Source: Halosimplex rubrum
Lineage (GTDB): Archaea > Halobacteriota > Halobacteria > Halobacteriales > Haloarculaceae
Assembly: GCF_013415885.1 (NCBI RefSeq)
Contig: NZ_CP058910.1
Span: forward strand, 3,410,001-3,474,000
DNA length: 64,000 nt
Direction: 5' to 3'
The position numbers were made by a program, and so were the translations under genes. This document shows, one piece after another, positions 32,375-40,874 of this stretch (its first letter is position 1; every line of letters starts with the position of its first letter). Below the pieces are notes generated by a model. It did not search any database. It was not told where the DNA came from and was given only the letters and a program-made list of their open reading frames with translations.

Positions 32375-33031
32375 TCACTCCGCGTCGGCGTCTGCGTCGC
32401 GGGCGTCGTCGTCCCAGACGATCCGGAAGACCTCCACGTCGACCGTCCGCGAGTCGTCCTCGTGGAAGTCGAACTGATGCGGGAGGTCGAGCTCCGCCGC
32501 GTAGGCGTGGGTGACGCGGCCGCCGTTGTCGGCGGCGAAGGACTCGACGAACGCCTCGCTGCCGGCGTTGTGGATCGAGTAGGACACGTCGCCGACGGCG
32601 GCGGCCGTCGCGAGGAAGCCGCGGTCGGCGTGTTCGTTACCCGACTGGGCGCCGAACGGCGGGTTCATGACGACGGTCGTCGGTCCGTCGGGGACGAGCG
32701 GGAGCGCGGTCGCGTCGGCACGGACCCACTCGACGTCCGCGGCGGCCGCGACGCGGCGCTCGTTGGCCCGCGCGGTCGCCAGCGGGTCGAGATCTAAGTC
32801 GACGCCGACGACCCGTTTCGGCCCGCGCAACACGGCACCGAGCGCCAGCATCCCCGTCCCGGTGCCAAGGTCCACGACCGTCCGACCCTCGACGTCGCCC
32901 TGCAGGTCCGCGGTGTGGATCAGGTGCGCCGCGATATCGGGCGGGGTCCGGTACTGCTCCAGGTCGACCCGCGGGTCCTCGAAACCCGCGACCACGCCGA
33001 GTTGCTGTGCGAGACGGGTCTTCGTACTCAC
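32375..33031 (-). CDS. METTL5-like class I SAM-dependent methyltransferase
   Basis: 218 aa, GTG start. SAM-binding motif I VVDLGTGTGMLALGA, acidic motif VGVDLDLDPLATA, and the substrate motif VVMNPPFGAQSGNEHADRGF, where NPPF is typical of N6-adenine or glutamine methyltransferases. Starts with LEQYRTPPDIAAHLIH, typical of the METTL5/HemK-like archaeal family, which acts on rRNA or nucleic acid. Convergent with the rhomboid gene. Confidence 0.87.
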   Translation of the reverse strand: MSTKTRLAQQLGVVAGFEDPRVDLEQYRTPPDIAAHLIHTADLQGDVEGRTVVDLGTGTGMLALGAVLRGPKRVVGVDLDLDPLATARANERRVAAAADVEWVRADATALPLVPDGPTTVVMNPPFGAQSGNEHADRGFLATAAAVGDVSYSIHNAGSEAFVESFAADNGGRVTHAYAAELDLPHQFDFHEDDSRTVDVEVFRIVWDDDARDADADAE

Positions 33032-33167
33032 GCTCTCACCTCGCGGTTCCCCTGACCGTCCGCGCGCCGCGTCGCGTCACTCATTCCTACACAATTTCTA
33101 CCGCGTATGCAAAAACGTTTGTGAATGTCCAGCAGTAATCCCGCGGCGGCCCGTGGTCGCGGCGGGA

Positions 33168-34238
33168 TCAGGCCCGGGGTAGTTCGAGGACGAAGGCGGC
33201 GCCGCCGCTGTCGCTCTCCTCGGTGCGGACCGAGCCACCGTAGGACTCGACCATCGAAGAGACGAAGAAGAGGCCGAATCCGGTGCCCGTCGAGGCGTCG
33301 CCCTTGCCACCGCGTTCGAAGATGTCGGCCTGGTCGCTGGGCGGGACGCCCGGCCCGTCGTCGGCGACGCGGAGCGACACGGTCGGCCCGCCGTCGTCCA
33401 CGCTGACGTGGACGCTGGTCGTCGCATTCGAGTGTTCCACCGCGTTGGTGAGGAGGTTCGCGACCACGTCCTCGAACAGGTCGTTGGCGAGGACAGTCGT
33501 CCCCTCCGGGACGTCGACATCGACGTCGACTCTGTCGGTCACGGCGTCGACCCGTTCGGCTTCGGCCGTCACGAGCGGGTCGAGTTCGACCGGTTCGAGC
33601 GTCGCGTCACCGTCGTCGGCGACGGAGTCCAGGATGGAGCGGACCTTCTCGCTCAGGTCGGTGATCTTGACGCTCCAGTCGTGGATGTTCTCGGCGTGGG
33701 CGACGTGTTCCGGGTCGTCGAGCCCGTTCTGAAGCATGTCCGCCCGCGCCATGATGATGTTGAACCCGTTCATCATGTCGTGGCGGAGGACGCTGTTGAA
33801 GAAATCCAGCTGTTCGTTGCGGCGGGTGAGCGCCCGTTCCTGTTCGTGTCGCTCTATCGCGTAGCGGAGCGCCCGAACCAGCCTGTCACCGTCGAGGTCC
33901 CCCTTCGGCAGGTAGTCCTGTGCGCCGGACTGGATGGCCTCGACGGCGACGCCCGTGTCTTCGAGCCCGGTGAGCACGATGATCGGCACGTCGGACTCGA
34001 CCTCCGAGGCCCGGCAGAGCGTCTCTATCCCTTCTGAGTCGGGGAGCCCCAGGTCGAGCAGGAGCACGTCGTAGTGGTCCGCGGCGAGCGCCTCCTCCGC
34101 GGCCGGGAGCGACTCGACGTGGGTCAGCTTTACCTCGTCGAGGAACGCCTGGACGGAGGGGTTGTCGAGATAGTGCTCGACGAGCTTCGCGTCCCCCGGA
34201 TTGTCCTCGACGAGGAGCGCGTGGACGGTCGGCTTCAT
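33168..34238 (-). CDS. Receiver-histidine kinase hybrid
   Basis: 356 aa from ATG 34238 (a GTG one codon upstream is possible). N-terminal receiver (LLVEDNPGDAKLVEHYL, phosphoacceptor Asp in VLLLDLGLPDSEGIETL, and PIIVLTGLEDTGVA). Then a HisKA helix with phospho-His in SVLRHDMMNGFNIIMARAD, and HATPase boxes LLTNAVEHSN, VADDGPGVPPSDQAD and GTGFGLFFVSSMVESYGG. No PAS or membrane domain, so it probably takes its signal through the receiver. Its start overlaps the stop of the upstream response regulator (TGATG). Confidence 0.92.
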   Translation of the reverse strand: MKPTVHALLVEDNPGDAKLVEHYLDNPSVQAFLDEVKLTHVESLPAAEEALAADHYDVLLLDLGLPDSEGIETLCRASEVESDVPIIVLTGLEDTGVAVEAIQSGAQDYLPKGDLDGDRLVRALRYAIERHEQERALTRRNEQLDFFNSVLRHDMMNGFNIIMARADMLQNGLDDPEHVAHAENIHDWSVKITDLSEKVRSILDSVADDGDATLEPVELDPLVTAEAERVDAVTDRVDVDVDVPEGTTVLANDLFEDVVANLLTNAVEHSNATTSVHVSVDDGGPTVSLRVADDGPGVPPSDQADIFERGGKGDASTGTGFGLFFVSSMVESYGGSVRTEESDSGGAAFVLELPRA

Positions 34239-34681
34239 CACTCGGGCGGCATCTTGACGACGGTCAGCCAGAACTCCTCGATGCGCTCGATGACATCGAG
34301 GAACCCGTCGAAGTCGATCGGTTTCGTCAGGTAGGCGTTGGCGTGCAGGTCGTAGGACTGGACGATGTCCTCCTCGGCCTCCGAACTCGTCATGACGACG
34401 ATGGGGATCCGCTTGAGGCGGTCCTCGGTCTTGATCTCCTCCAGCACGTCGCGGCCGTCCTTGCGCGGCATGTTGAGGTCGAGGAGGACGAGGTCCGGTC
34501 GCGGTTCGTCCGCGTATTCGCCCTCCTGACGGAGGAACGACAGCGCCTCGACGCCGTCGTTCACGACGTGGAGGTTGTTGATGATGCTCCCCCGTTCGAG
34601 CGCTTTCCGCGTCAGCGTCACGTCGCCCGGGTTGTCCTCCGCGAGGAGGATCGCGACCGGTTCGGCCTCGTCGTTTCTCAT
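34238..34681 (-). CDS. Stand-alone response regulator (CheY/Rcp1-like)
   Basis: 147 aa from ATG 34681. A single receiver domain: ILLAEDNPGDVTLTRKALE, phospho-Asp in PDLVLLDLNMPRKDGRDVLEEI, VVMTSSEAEEDI and the Lys in AYLTKPIDFDG. No output domain. Related single receivers act as phosphotransfer shuttles between kinases. It sits between the sensor kinase (stop 80 bp upstream) and the hybrid kinase (1-bp overlap), so the three are most likely one operon. Confidence 0.92.
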   Translation of the reverse strand: MRNDEAEPVAILLAEDNPGDVTLTRKALERGSIINNLHVVNDGVEALSFLRQEGEYADEPRPDLVLLDLNMPRKDGRDVLEEIKTEDRLKRIPIVVMTSSEAEEDIVQSYDLHANAYLTKPIDFDGFLDVIERIEEFWLTVVKMPPE

Positions 34682-34760
34682 CGCCGTCCCTCCGTCCGTC
34701 GGGTCGGTCGACTGCTGGTCACCGTTCGGTGCTCGCTCGTCCGGCTCCGGGTGTGGCAAA

Positions 34761-36794
34761 TCATGCGTCGGTCTCCTGGTCGGCCTCGTCGACGGCCGGC
34801 ATCGTGAAGTGGAACGTCGCCCCGTCGTCCGGTTCGGACTCGACCCATATCTCGCCGCCGTGGCGATTGACGATGCGTCTGCACATCGCGAGGCCGATCC
34901 CGGTACTCCCGGGACGGGTACTGTTCTGTTTGAATATCTCGAAGATGCGGTCCTGCTGGTCGGTGTCGACCCCGGGTCCGTCGTCGGCGACGGTGAAGTG
35001 GACGCGTCCGTCCTCGTGGTCGGCGCCGACCGTGACGGTCGGTTCCTCGCCGCCGTAGTGGAGCGCGTTCTCGACGAGGTTCTGGAACAGCTGGCCGAGC
35101 TGGTTGCGGTCGACGACGACCGGCGGCAGGTCGCCACGGTCGACCGCCGCGTCGCTGTCGTCGATCAGCATCTCCAGACTCCTGACCGTCTCGTCGAAGA
35201 CCGCTTCCGAATCGGTCTCGGTCGGTTCGTCGCCCTTCGTGGTGACCCGCGAGTACTGGAGCAGCGCGTCGATCATCGCCTGCATCCGGGTCGCGCCGTC
35301 GACGGCGTACTCCATGTACAGTTCGCCGTCCTCGTCGAAGCTGTCCCCGTACTCCTCTTCGAGGAGGGACACGTAGCTCGACACCATCCGCAGTGGCTCC
35401 TGTAGGTCGTGGGAGGCGACGTAGGCGAACTGCTGGAGGCTCTCGTTGGACCGTTTCAGTTCGGTCCGCTGGCGTTCGAGCTCTCGTTCCCGGCTCACGC
35501 GGTCCAGCGCGTCGACCGTCGTCTGTTCGATCATCTCGACCATCGACCGTTCGAACTCGTCGACCGCCGTCCCCGGGTCGCCCACGACCAACACCCCGTG
35601 GTCGCCAACCGGGACCAGCACGAGGGCCGTCGGATCGATTCCCGCGAGCGGCGGGCTCGACGACCCGTCCGACTCCGGGAGAACGCTCGGTGTTCCCGCC
35701 CGAAATCGGTCCATCCAGTCGTGATCCGGTCCGAGTACCGGGAGCGCGTCCGGACCGGAGACGCCCGCGCGGTCCAGCGCACCGTCGGAGAACTCGCTCG
35801 GGACGAGCCTGTCGGCCTCGTCGTCGTAGGTCCAGTAGCCGGTGACGGAACGGCCGACGACGGTATCGACGGTGGCGACGACGATCTCGGTGACCTCCGT
35901 CTCGGTGCGGGCCTGGGGAAGCCGTCGGGTCGCCTCCGCGAGGTCCGTCAGTCGCTCCTCGCGCCGCTTGAGTTCGGTGATGTCGCGGGTGAACCCGGCG
36001 ACGTACTTCACGGAGCCGTCGTCGTCGAAGACGGGTTCGGCGTGGACGCTGACCCAGCGGGCGATCCGCTCCTCGGAAGTGTCGACCCGAAACTCCAGAT
36101 CGGCCGCCTCACCGTCCGAGAGGACGGCCATCTTCTCCGCCACCGTCTCGCGGTCGTCGGGGTGGACGCCGCGGAGGAAGTCACCGGGGTCCTCGATCAG
36201 GTCGGCGATGGGGCGGTCCCAGAGGGGTTCGTACGCCGAGTTTATCACCACCGTCTCCGACCAGTCCCCCGTGAACATCCACAGCGCGTCGTTGGTGTAC
36301 TCGGTCAACCGGAACAGCAACTCCGTGGTATCCTCGAGGCGCTCGCGTGCGCGATAGTCGTCGACGACCGTCGCGATCCGGTCGTCCAGAGCCGCGAACG
36401 TCTCCTGTTCCGGCTCGCCGTCGTAGGTGACGTACCCGTCCGCGCCGGCGTTGATCGCCGCAGCCGCGACCCGCTCGCTCCCGTCGCCGGTCAGCATGAC
36501 GAACGGTAACCGGTCGTGGGTCTCGCGGACCCGTTCGAGGACGGCGAGCCCGTCGGTATCGGGCAAGGAGTACGCACAGACGAGGCAGTCCACGTCCCCG
36601 ACCTCCAGACGGTCGAACGCGTCCGACGCAGCCGTCGTTCCGTGCGCGGTCACCGACTCGCTCGCCGCCTCCAGTCCGTCGGTCACGGCCGCCACGGTCG
36701 CTTCGTCGGGGTGCACACAGAGGACGCTGACCGTCTGACTGGTCTCCTCCAGGGGCCTGACGTACGTCGTCGAGGTCGGTCTGCCGTCAGTCAC
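34761..36794 (-). CDS. Receiver-like/PAS/GAF sensor histidine kinase
   Basis: 677 aa, GTG start. Order: receiver-like domain (VSVLCVHPDEATVAAV, Asp in DCLVCAYSLPDTDGLAVL), PAS at about residues 165-285 (LLFRLTEYTNDALWMF to FTRDITELKRREERL), a GAF-like region at about 290-450 (VDTVVGRSVTGYWTYD), HisKA with phospho-His in FAYVASHDLQEPLRMVSSYV, then HATPase boxes LVENALHYGGEE, VADDGPGVDTDQQD and STGIGLAMCRRIVNRHGG. No transmembrane segments. Classical haloarchaeal cytoplasmic light/redox/small-molecule sensor architecture; signal unknown. First gene of the three-gene signalling operon. Confidence 0.92.
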   Translation of the reverse strand: MTDGRPTSTTYVRPLEETSQTVSVLCVHPDEATVAAVTDGLEAASESVTAHGTTAASDAFDRLEVGDVDCLVCAYSLPDTDGLAVLERVRETHDRLPFVMLTGDGSERVAAAAINAGADGYVTYDGEPEQETFAALDDRIATVVDDYRARERLEDTTELLFRLTEYTNDALWMFTGDWSETVVINSAYEPLWDRPIADLIEDPGDFLRGVHPDDRETVAEKMAVLSDGEAADLEFRVDTSEERIARWVSVHAEPVFDDDGSVKYVAGFTRDITELKRREERLTDLAEATRRLPQARTETEVTEIVVATVDTVVGRSVTGYWTYDDEADRLVPSEFSDGALDRAGVSGPDALPVLGPDHDWMDRFRAGTPSVLPESDGSSSPPLAGIDPTALVLVPVGDHGVLVVGDPGTAVDEFERSMVEMIEQTTVDALDRVSRERELERQRTELKRSNESLQQFAYVASHDLQEPLRMVSSYVSLLEEEYGDSFDEDGELYMEYAVDGATRMQAMIDALLQYSRVTTKGDEPTETDSEAVFDETVRSLEMLIDDSDAAVDRGDLPPVVVDRNQLGQLFQNLVENALHYGGEEPTVTVGADHEDGRVHFTVADDGPGVDTDQQDRIFEIFKQNSTRPGSTGIGLAMCRRIVNRHGGEIWVESEPDDGATFHFTMPAVDEADQETDA

Positions 36795-36923
36795 GGCTCG
36801 CTCCGACCCTCCGTGGCGGTCGTCCGGGGCGGAGTCGTCGCGCCCCGTGAGTCCGCCGGCCGACCTCGATCACTCACGCCCGCGTGAGGATACATACGCG
36901 GAGTTCCACGGCCAACGATAAAC

Positions 36924-36955
36924 GAGTATGCCACCGGTTATCGACGGTGATACTC
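36924..36955. repeat. Interrupted inverted repeat upstream of the sensor kinase gene
   Basis: GAGTAT-gc-CACCG at 36924-36936 pairs with CGGTG-ATACTC at 36945-36955, leaving a short central loop. It lies between the dph2 stop (36989) and the kinase gene start (36794), so it may be a dph2 terminator-like hairpin or an operator. No T-run follows. Confidence 0.4.
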
Positions 36956-36988
36956 CGTACGACGACGGCAGAACCGCTCCGAGGCAGG

Positions 36989-38062
36989 TTACCAGGTGCC
37001 GTGGAAGGTGTCGAAGGCCAGATCCTCCAGGGGCTCCTCGCCGATGGCGATGCGGTACTCCTGGGGGGTGAGCATCGGCTGTTTGAACTGCGGGCCGTCG
37101 TCGGTCGTGATGCGCGGACAGCCCGTGTTGACGTAGGCGTCCATGCCGAAGTTGGTCAGCCGGTCGGGCGTCACCTCGTCCATCGTGATGAGGTAGGCGT
37201 TCTCGTTGTTCTCGACGATCTCCTGGGCCTGGTCCCAGCGGCCCTGGCCGATCTTGGTGCAGAAGATGACGCCCCACTCCTCGGCGTCCATCGCGCGGTG
37301 GACGGCGCCGTAGCGCTGTTTCATGAACTTCTCCGTGTCCGCGACGGAGACGGCGTTGTTGACGGGGTCGGCGATGACCACTTTCTTGTCGGGGTGTTCC
37401 ATCGCGAGGCCGAGCGGGTGGAACTTGCCGCCGCCGACGTACAGCATCTGGTCGGCGTCGACGTCGGCGCTGGCGTAGTTACAGCCCAGCACCTGCCCCT
37501 CGTGGGTGAGTCGGTCGTCGCCCTTGCGCGTGTGGACGGTGTAGCCCCGCTCCTCGAGCCACGAGCGCATCTCGTCGAACTTGTTCATGTGCTGGGCCGT
37601 CGTGACGAGACCCACGTCGGGGTCCTCGTCGGCCGGCGAGAGCTGTTCGTCGACGGCCCGCTCCATGATCGGGAAGACGTCGACGTTCGAGAACAGGGGG
37701 ACGTAGATGATCTTGTCCGACTCCTTCATCGGGCTGTGGCCGAAGTGGACGAACACGTCCGTCCGGCGCATCAGGTAGGTGTCCAGATCGCAGGCGCCGT
37801 AGCAGGGCTGGCCGGAGATCATGACGCTCACGTCGCCGGGCAGTTCCGAGCGGAGGTCGTCGGCGACGCGGGGGCCGCGCCGTTTGAGTCCCTCGGGGAA
37901 CTGCAGGCCGACGGTCTCGGCGTCTCGCTCTTCGACGGCGTCGACGATGCGGTCGAGTTCGTAGTCCCACTCGCGGTCGTGGCGCAGCGACATCCCCGTC
38001 TTGGTGAGGTCGCCCTCGGTGCGGGCCGCGTCGTCGGCCTCGCCGCGCGAATCCTGGCTCAT
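36989..38062 (-). CDS. dph2: Diphthamide biosynthesis enzyme Dph2
   Basis: 357 aa from ATG 38062. Radical-SAM-like enzyme (4Fe-4S cluster held by three non-contiguous cysteines) that transfers the 3-amino-3-carboxypropyl group to a His of elongation factor 2. The three Cys contexts are present: SGQPCYGACDLD, VLGCNYASAD and VNTGCPRITTDD. The first domain starts VGLQFPEGLKRRGPRVADDL. Standard archaeal length. A short N-terminal acidic extension precedes the core. Divergent from no close neighbour; a small membrane-protein frame lies upstream. Confidence 0.95.
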   Translation of the reverse strand: MSQDSRGEADDAARTEGDLTKTGMSLRHDREWDYELDRIVDAVEERDAETVGLQFPEGLKRRGPRVADDLRSELPGDVSVMISGQPCYGACDLDTYLMRRTDVFVHFGHSPMKESDKIIYVPLFSNVDVFPIMERAVDEQLSPADEDPDVGLVTTAQHMNKFDEMRSWLEERGYTVHTRKGDDRLTHEGQVLGCNYASADVDADQMLYVGGGKFHPLGLAMEHPDKKVVIADPVNNAVSVADTEKFMKQRYGAVHRAMDAEEWGVIFCTKIGQGRWDQAQEIVENNENAYLITMDEVTPDRLTNFGMDAYVNTGCPRITTDDGPQFKQPMLTPQEYRIAIGEEPLEDLAFDTFHGTW

Positions 38063-38206
38063 TGGGCAATCGTATCGGCCGTGGCGGTAAAACCTCCGCG
38101 GTCCGACGCGGCCCCCTCGACAGTCAGTCCCACTGGGGTCCCGTCGCCCGGTGACAGAGTCGCGACTGGCCGACGCTACGGTCGCGAGAAGCGAACCGCC
38201 GGCCGG

Positions 38207-38341
38207 TCAGGGGTCCTCGACGACGATCCCCTCGTCGCCGCCGCGGGCGCGGGTCAGCGCCGAGACGATGCGGTCCTGAAATCGGAGGAAGCCGAACACG
38301 AGCGTCGCGAGCAGCCCGCCGACGACGAGTTCTGAGACCAT
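38207..38341 (-). CDS. Small membrane protein (44 aa)
   Basis: 44 aa: a single hydrophobic helix (LVVGGLLATLVFGFLRF) at the N-terminus, then a basic stretch and an acidic tail ending GDEGIVVEDP. An ATG start and an ordered helix-then-charged layout favour a real small gene over chance. It follows dph2 in divergent/adjacent space with about 145 bp to the dph2 start. No function known. Confidence 0.5.
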   Translation of the reverse strand: MVSELVVGGLLATLVFGFLRFQDRIVSALTRARGGDEGIVVEDP

Positions 38342-38484
38342 ACCCCCGCTTCGGCCCGACGCCGGAAAAGCCCTCGGACACCAGCCAGTCCCGCCGTACT
38401 CGGTGCCGTACCGCTCGAACCGGCCGGTCTCGGGGGCCGACTGCAGCGCTACACTTATTCACTCGTTCGGAGTAGTGTCAGTCG

Positions 38485-38763
38485 ATGACGGTCCCCGTCA
38501 CGACGCTCCTCCGGACGGCGGCGGTCGTCGCCGGCTCGTTCGCGGTCGCGGCCGGCTGCGCGGTCGCGGTCACCCGGTTGGTCGTTCGAACCCGCTTTTT
38601 CGCGATGCCCGAGACCCGTCCCGACAGCTGGCACGGTCGGCCGCTCCGCCAGGCCGACCGCGAACGACGGGACGGACTGAACCCGTTCCTGCTCGCGCTC
38701 CTGACCTTCTGGGTCGCGTTCGGGATCGCGAACCTCGCGCTGGACGCGCTGTTGCTCGGGTAG
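38485..38763 (+). CDS. Two-helix membrane protein of unknown function
   Basis: 92 aa. TM1 at about residues 8-32 (LRTAAVVAGSFAVAAGCAVAV) and TM2 at about residues 69-90 (FLLALLTFWVAFGIANLALD), joined by a hydrophilic loop rich in Arg and Asp (ETRPDSWHGRPLRQADRERR). No family recognised. It and the next gene are on the same strand and both membrane proteins. Confidence 0.65.
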   Translation: MTVPVTTLLRTAAVVAGSFAVAAGCAVAVTRLVVRTRFFAMPETRPDSWHGRPLRQADRERRDGLNPFLLALLTFWVAFGIANLALDALLLG

Positions 38764-38853
38764 CGTCGGCGAGGTCCGCCGTCCCGTCCGGTGTCGCCGG
38801 CACCGACCGCCGCAGTCACCGAAGCTTTGCCGCTCGCGCGCTCAGTGTCGGGT

Positions 38854-39285
38854 ATGTCCCTCCGCTCGTGGGCCTCGGCGACGGTCGACTTCCTCCTCGC
38901 CACCGTCGGTCTCTACCTCGCCGTCGTCCCGGCGTTCACCGTCCTCTACGCCCTCGTCGCCGCCGCCACGCTGTTCGCGCAGCCGCCCCAGACGGCTGCG
39001 GTCGTCGTCGCCGCCGGCGGGAGCTACCCGTTCGTCGCCGGCGACTGGTCGTACCGCCGGCTGGCCGTCTTCGTCGTCGCGCTGTACGTCGCCAGCGGTG
39101 CCGTGGGGCTGGCCGGACTCGCCGTTCTCCGGTCGATGGACGTGACGCTCCCCTCGGCGGTCGTCGCCCGCGCCGGCGCGCTCGCGGTGGCCTACCCGGT
39201 CGCCGGGGCGGCGGCGTTCCGCGACCGCGTCCGTCGTCGGCTCGGGTTCCGGCCGCTCGACGCCGACGACCGCACGCGCCGATGA
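38854..39285 (+). CDS. Multi-helix membrane protein of unknown function
   Basis: 143 aa from ATG 38854. Four hydrophobic segments (about residues 11-38, 43-55, 63-82 and 95-115) followed by a basic C-terminal tail (RDRVRRRLGFRPLDADDRTRR) that would lie in the cytoplasm by the positive-inside rule. No family recognised. An in-frame GTG upstream is unlikely to be the start. Confidence 0.65.
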   Translation: MSLRSWASATVDFLLATVGLYLAVVPAFTVLYALVAAATLFAQPPQTAAVVVAAGGSYPFVAGDWSYRRLAVFVVALYVASGAVGLAGLAVLRSMDVTLPSAVVARAGALAVAYPVAGAAAFRDRVRRRLGFRPLDADDRTRR

Positions 39286-39388
39286 CCGTTCGGCCGGTGT
39301 CCGCTCGGCCGGCGACCGCTCGTCCGACGCGCCCGCCGGCGCTCGGAGTCGGCAGCTTGAAACCCGCGAGGTCCCAAACGCGAGTAGA

Positions 39389-39787
39389 ATGAGCATCGAG
39401 ACCGACGCGGCGAACGCGGAGGCCGGCGAGGACGTCGACGCGCTCGCCCGCGAGCTCGGCGAGCAGATCGCGGAGATGCCCCTCTACGAGCGCTACCGGG
39501 AGGTCAAGGCCGAGGTCGAGGCCGACGAGGACCTCCAGGAGCAGATCCGCGAGTTCGAGAAGATCCGCGAGGAGTTCATGCTCGCGCGCCAGACCAACGA
39601 GGCCACCCAGGAGGACCTCCGGACGCTGCAGGACGCCCAGGAGGAGCTCCACGACCAGCCGAAGATGTCGGAGTACCTCGAAGTGCAGAGCGAACTCGAA
39701 CTGCGCCTGCAGGAGCTCAACGAGATCATCTCCGAGCCGCTGACGGTGGACTTCGGCGGCAAGGCCGGCGGCTGCTGCGAGGACTGA
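39389..39787 (+). CDS. YlbF-family protein with terminal Cys-Cys (halo-CC-star HcsL-like)
   Basis: 132 aa, mostly alpha-helical. The core matches YlbF/YmcA proteins: LARELGEQIAEMPLYERYREVKAEVEADEDLQ as the first helical pair, then a second helical pair with SEYLEVQSELELRLQELNEII. The end is KAGGCCED: a Gly-Gly-Cys-Cys tail just before the stop, as in haloarchaeal proteins called 'halo-CC-star'. In bacteria YlbF/YmcA form a complex with a 4Fe-4S cluster that affects RNase Y; a comparable cysteine use here is inference. Confidence 0.8.
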   Translation: MSIETDAANAEAGEDVDALARELGEQIAEMPLYERYREVKAEVEADEDLQEQIREFEKIREEFMLARQTNEATQEDLRTLQDAQEELHDQPKMSEYLEVQSELELRLQELNEIISEPLTVDFGGKAGGCCED

Positions 39788-39877
39788 GTCCGCCCCGAAC
39801 CACCCCACCGGTCGGCTCCGACGCTCCTCCGTCGGCAAAGCACAATACCTTAGCCGCTGGTACGAGCAGAGTGAGCC

Positions 39878-40711
39878 ATGACAGTTGGAAGCAGCGACTG
39901 GGGCGACTGGCTCCCCCGCGCAGTGGAATCGGCGTCGCCGGACACCCTCGCGATCTGGTATCTCGGCTGTAACGGCTTCATCCTGAAGGCCAGCGATGGA
40001 ACGACGGTGTACATCGACCCGTATCTCGGTCTCGGCGACCCGCCGCGGACCCTCCGGATGATCCCCGTGCCCTTCGACCCCGAGGACGTTACGGAGGCCG
40101 ACGCGATGTTCGGCACGCACGAGCACGTCGACCACGTCCACGGGCCGAGCCAGGCGCCGATCCTCGCGAACACGGGCGCCGACTACTACACGGCCGACGC
40201 CGGTCACGACGTGATCGACGAGGAGGACTGGACCGGCAACTGGGGCGTGAGCGACGACCAGCTGCACGAAATCGAGGAGGGCGACACGGTCGAACTCGGC
40301 GAGCTGACGGTCCACGTCGAGCCCGCCAACGACCCCGACGCTATCCACCCCGTCTCGCTGGTCTTCGAACACGAGGCCGGCACCTTCTTCCACGGCGGCG
40401 ACGCCCGCCCCGGCGAGTTCGAGGCGGTCGGCGAGGAGTACGACATCGACGTCGGGGTCCTGGCCTTCGGCGCCGTCGGGAACATCCCGGACAAGGAGAC
40501 AGGCGAGGACGTGCGCACCCGGTGGTACAGCGACGAGAACATGGTGATCGAGGCCGCCAACGAACTCCAGCTCGACACGCTCGTGCCGACCCACTGGGAC
40601 ATGTGGAAGGGTATGACGACCGAGCCGACCGTGCTGCACAACCACGCCGCGAGCTTCGAGTATCCCGAGACCCTGCGGATCGTCGAAATCGGCGACCGGT
40701 TCGACCTCTGA
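39878..40711 (+). CDS. UlaG-like metallo-beta-lactamase fold hydrolase
   Basis: 277 aa. A beta-lactamase-fold core starting WYLGCNGFILKASDGTTVYIDPYL with the metal motif FGTHEHVDHVHG (HxHxDH), then HGGDARPGEF and the late histidine VPTHWDMWKG. This is the L-ascorbate-6-phosphate lactonase (UlaG)-like branch. Whether it has that activity is unknown, since no ula pathway is nearby. A weak TATA-like CAATACC lies about 30 bp upstream. Confidence 0.88.
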   Translation: MTVGSSDWGDWLPRAVESASPDTLAIWYLGCNGFILKASDGTTVYIDPYLGLGDPPRTLRMIPVPFDPEDVTEADAMFGTHEHVDHVHGPSQAPILANTGADYYTADAGHDVIDEEDWTGNWGVSDDQLHEIEEGDTVELGELTVHVEPANDPDAIHPVSLVFEHEAGTFFHGGDARPGEFEAVGEEYDIDVGVLAFGAVGNIPDKETGEDVRTRWYSDENMVIEAANELQLDTLVPTHWDMWKGMTTEPTVLHNHAASFEYPETLRIVEIGDRFDL

Positions 40712-40874
40712 GGCGGCCGCCGGAGCGGGTCGCGGGCCGCCCGCGGCGCCGCTGCGACCGCCGGACGAACGACCACTTTTCGCCCGAAATTCCGGGCGTT
40801 CCTTCCGCTGAGCCGAAATGACGTATTCCGGACAATAAGTATCATTAAGTTGGTCCCTAAACGAGAGGGAACAC

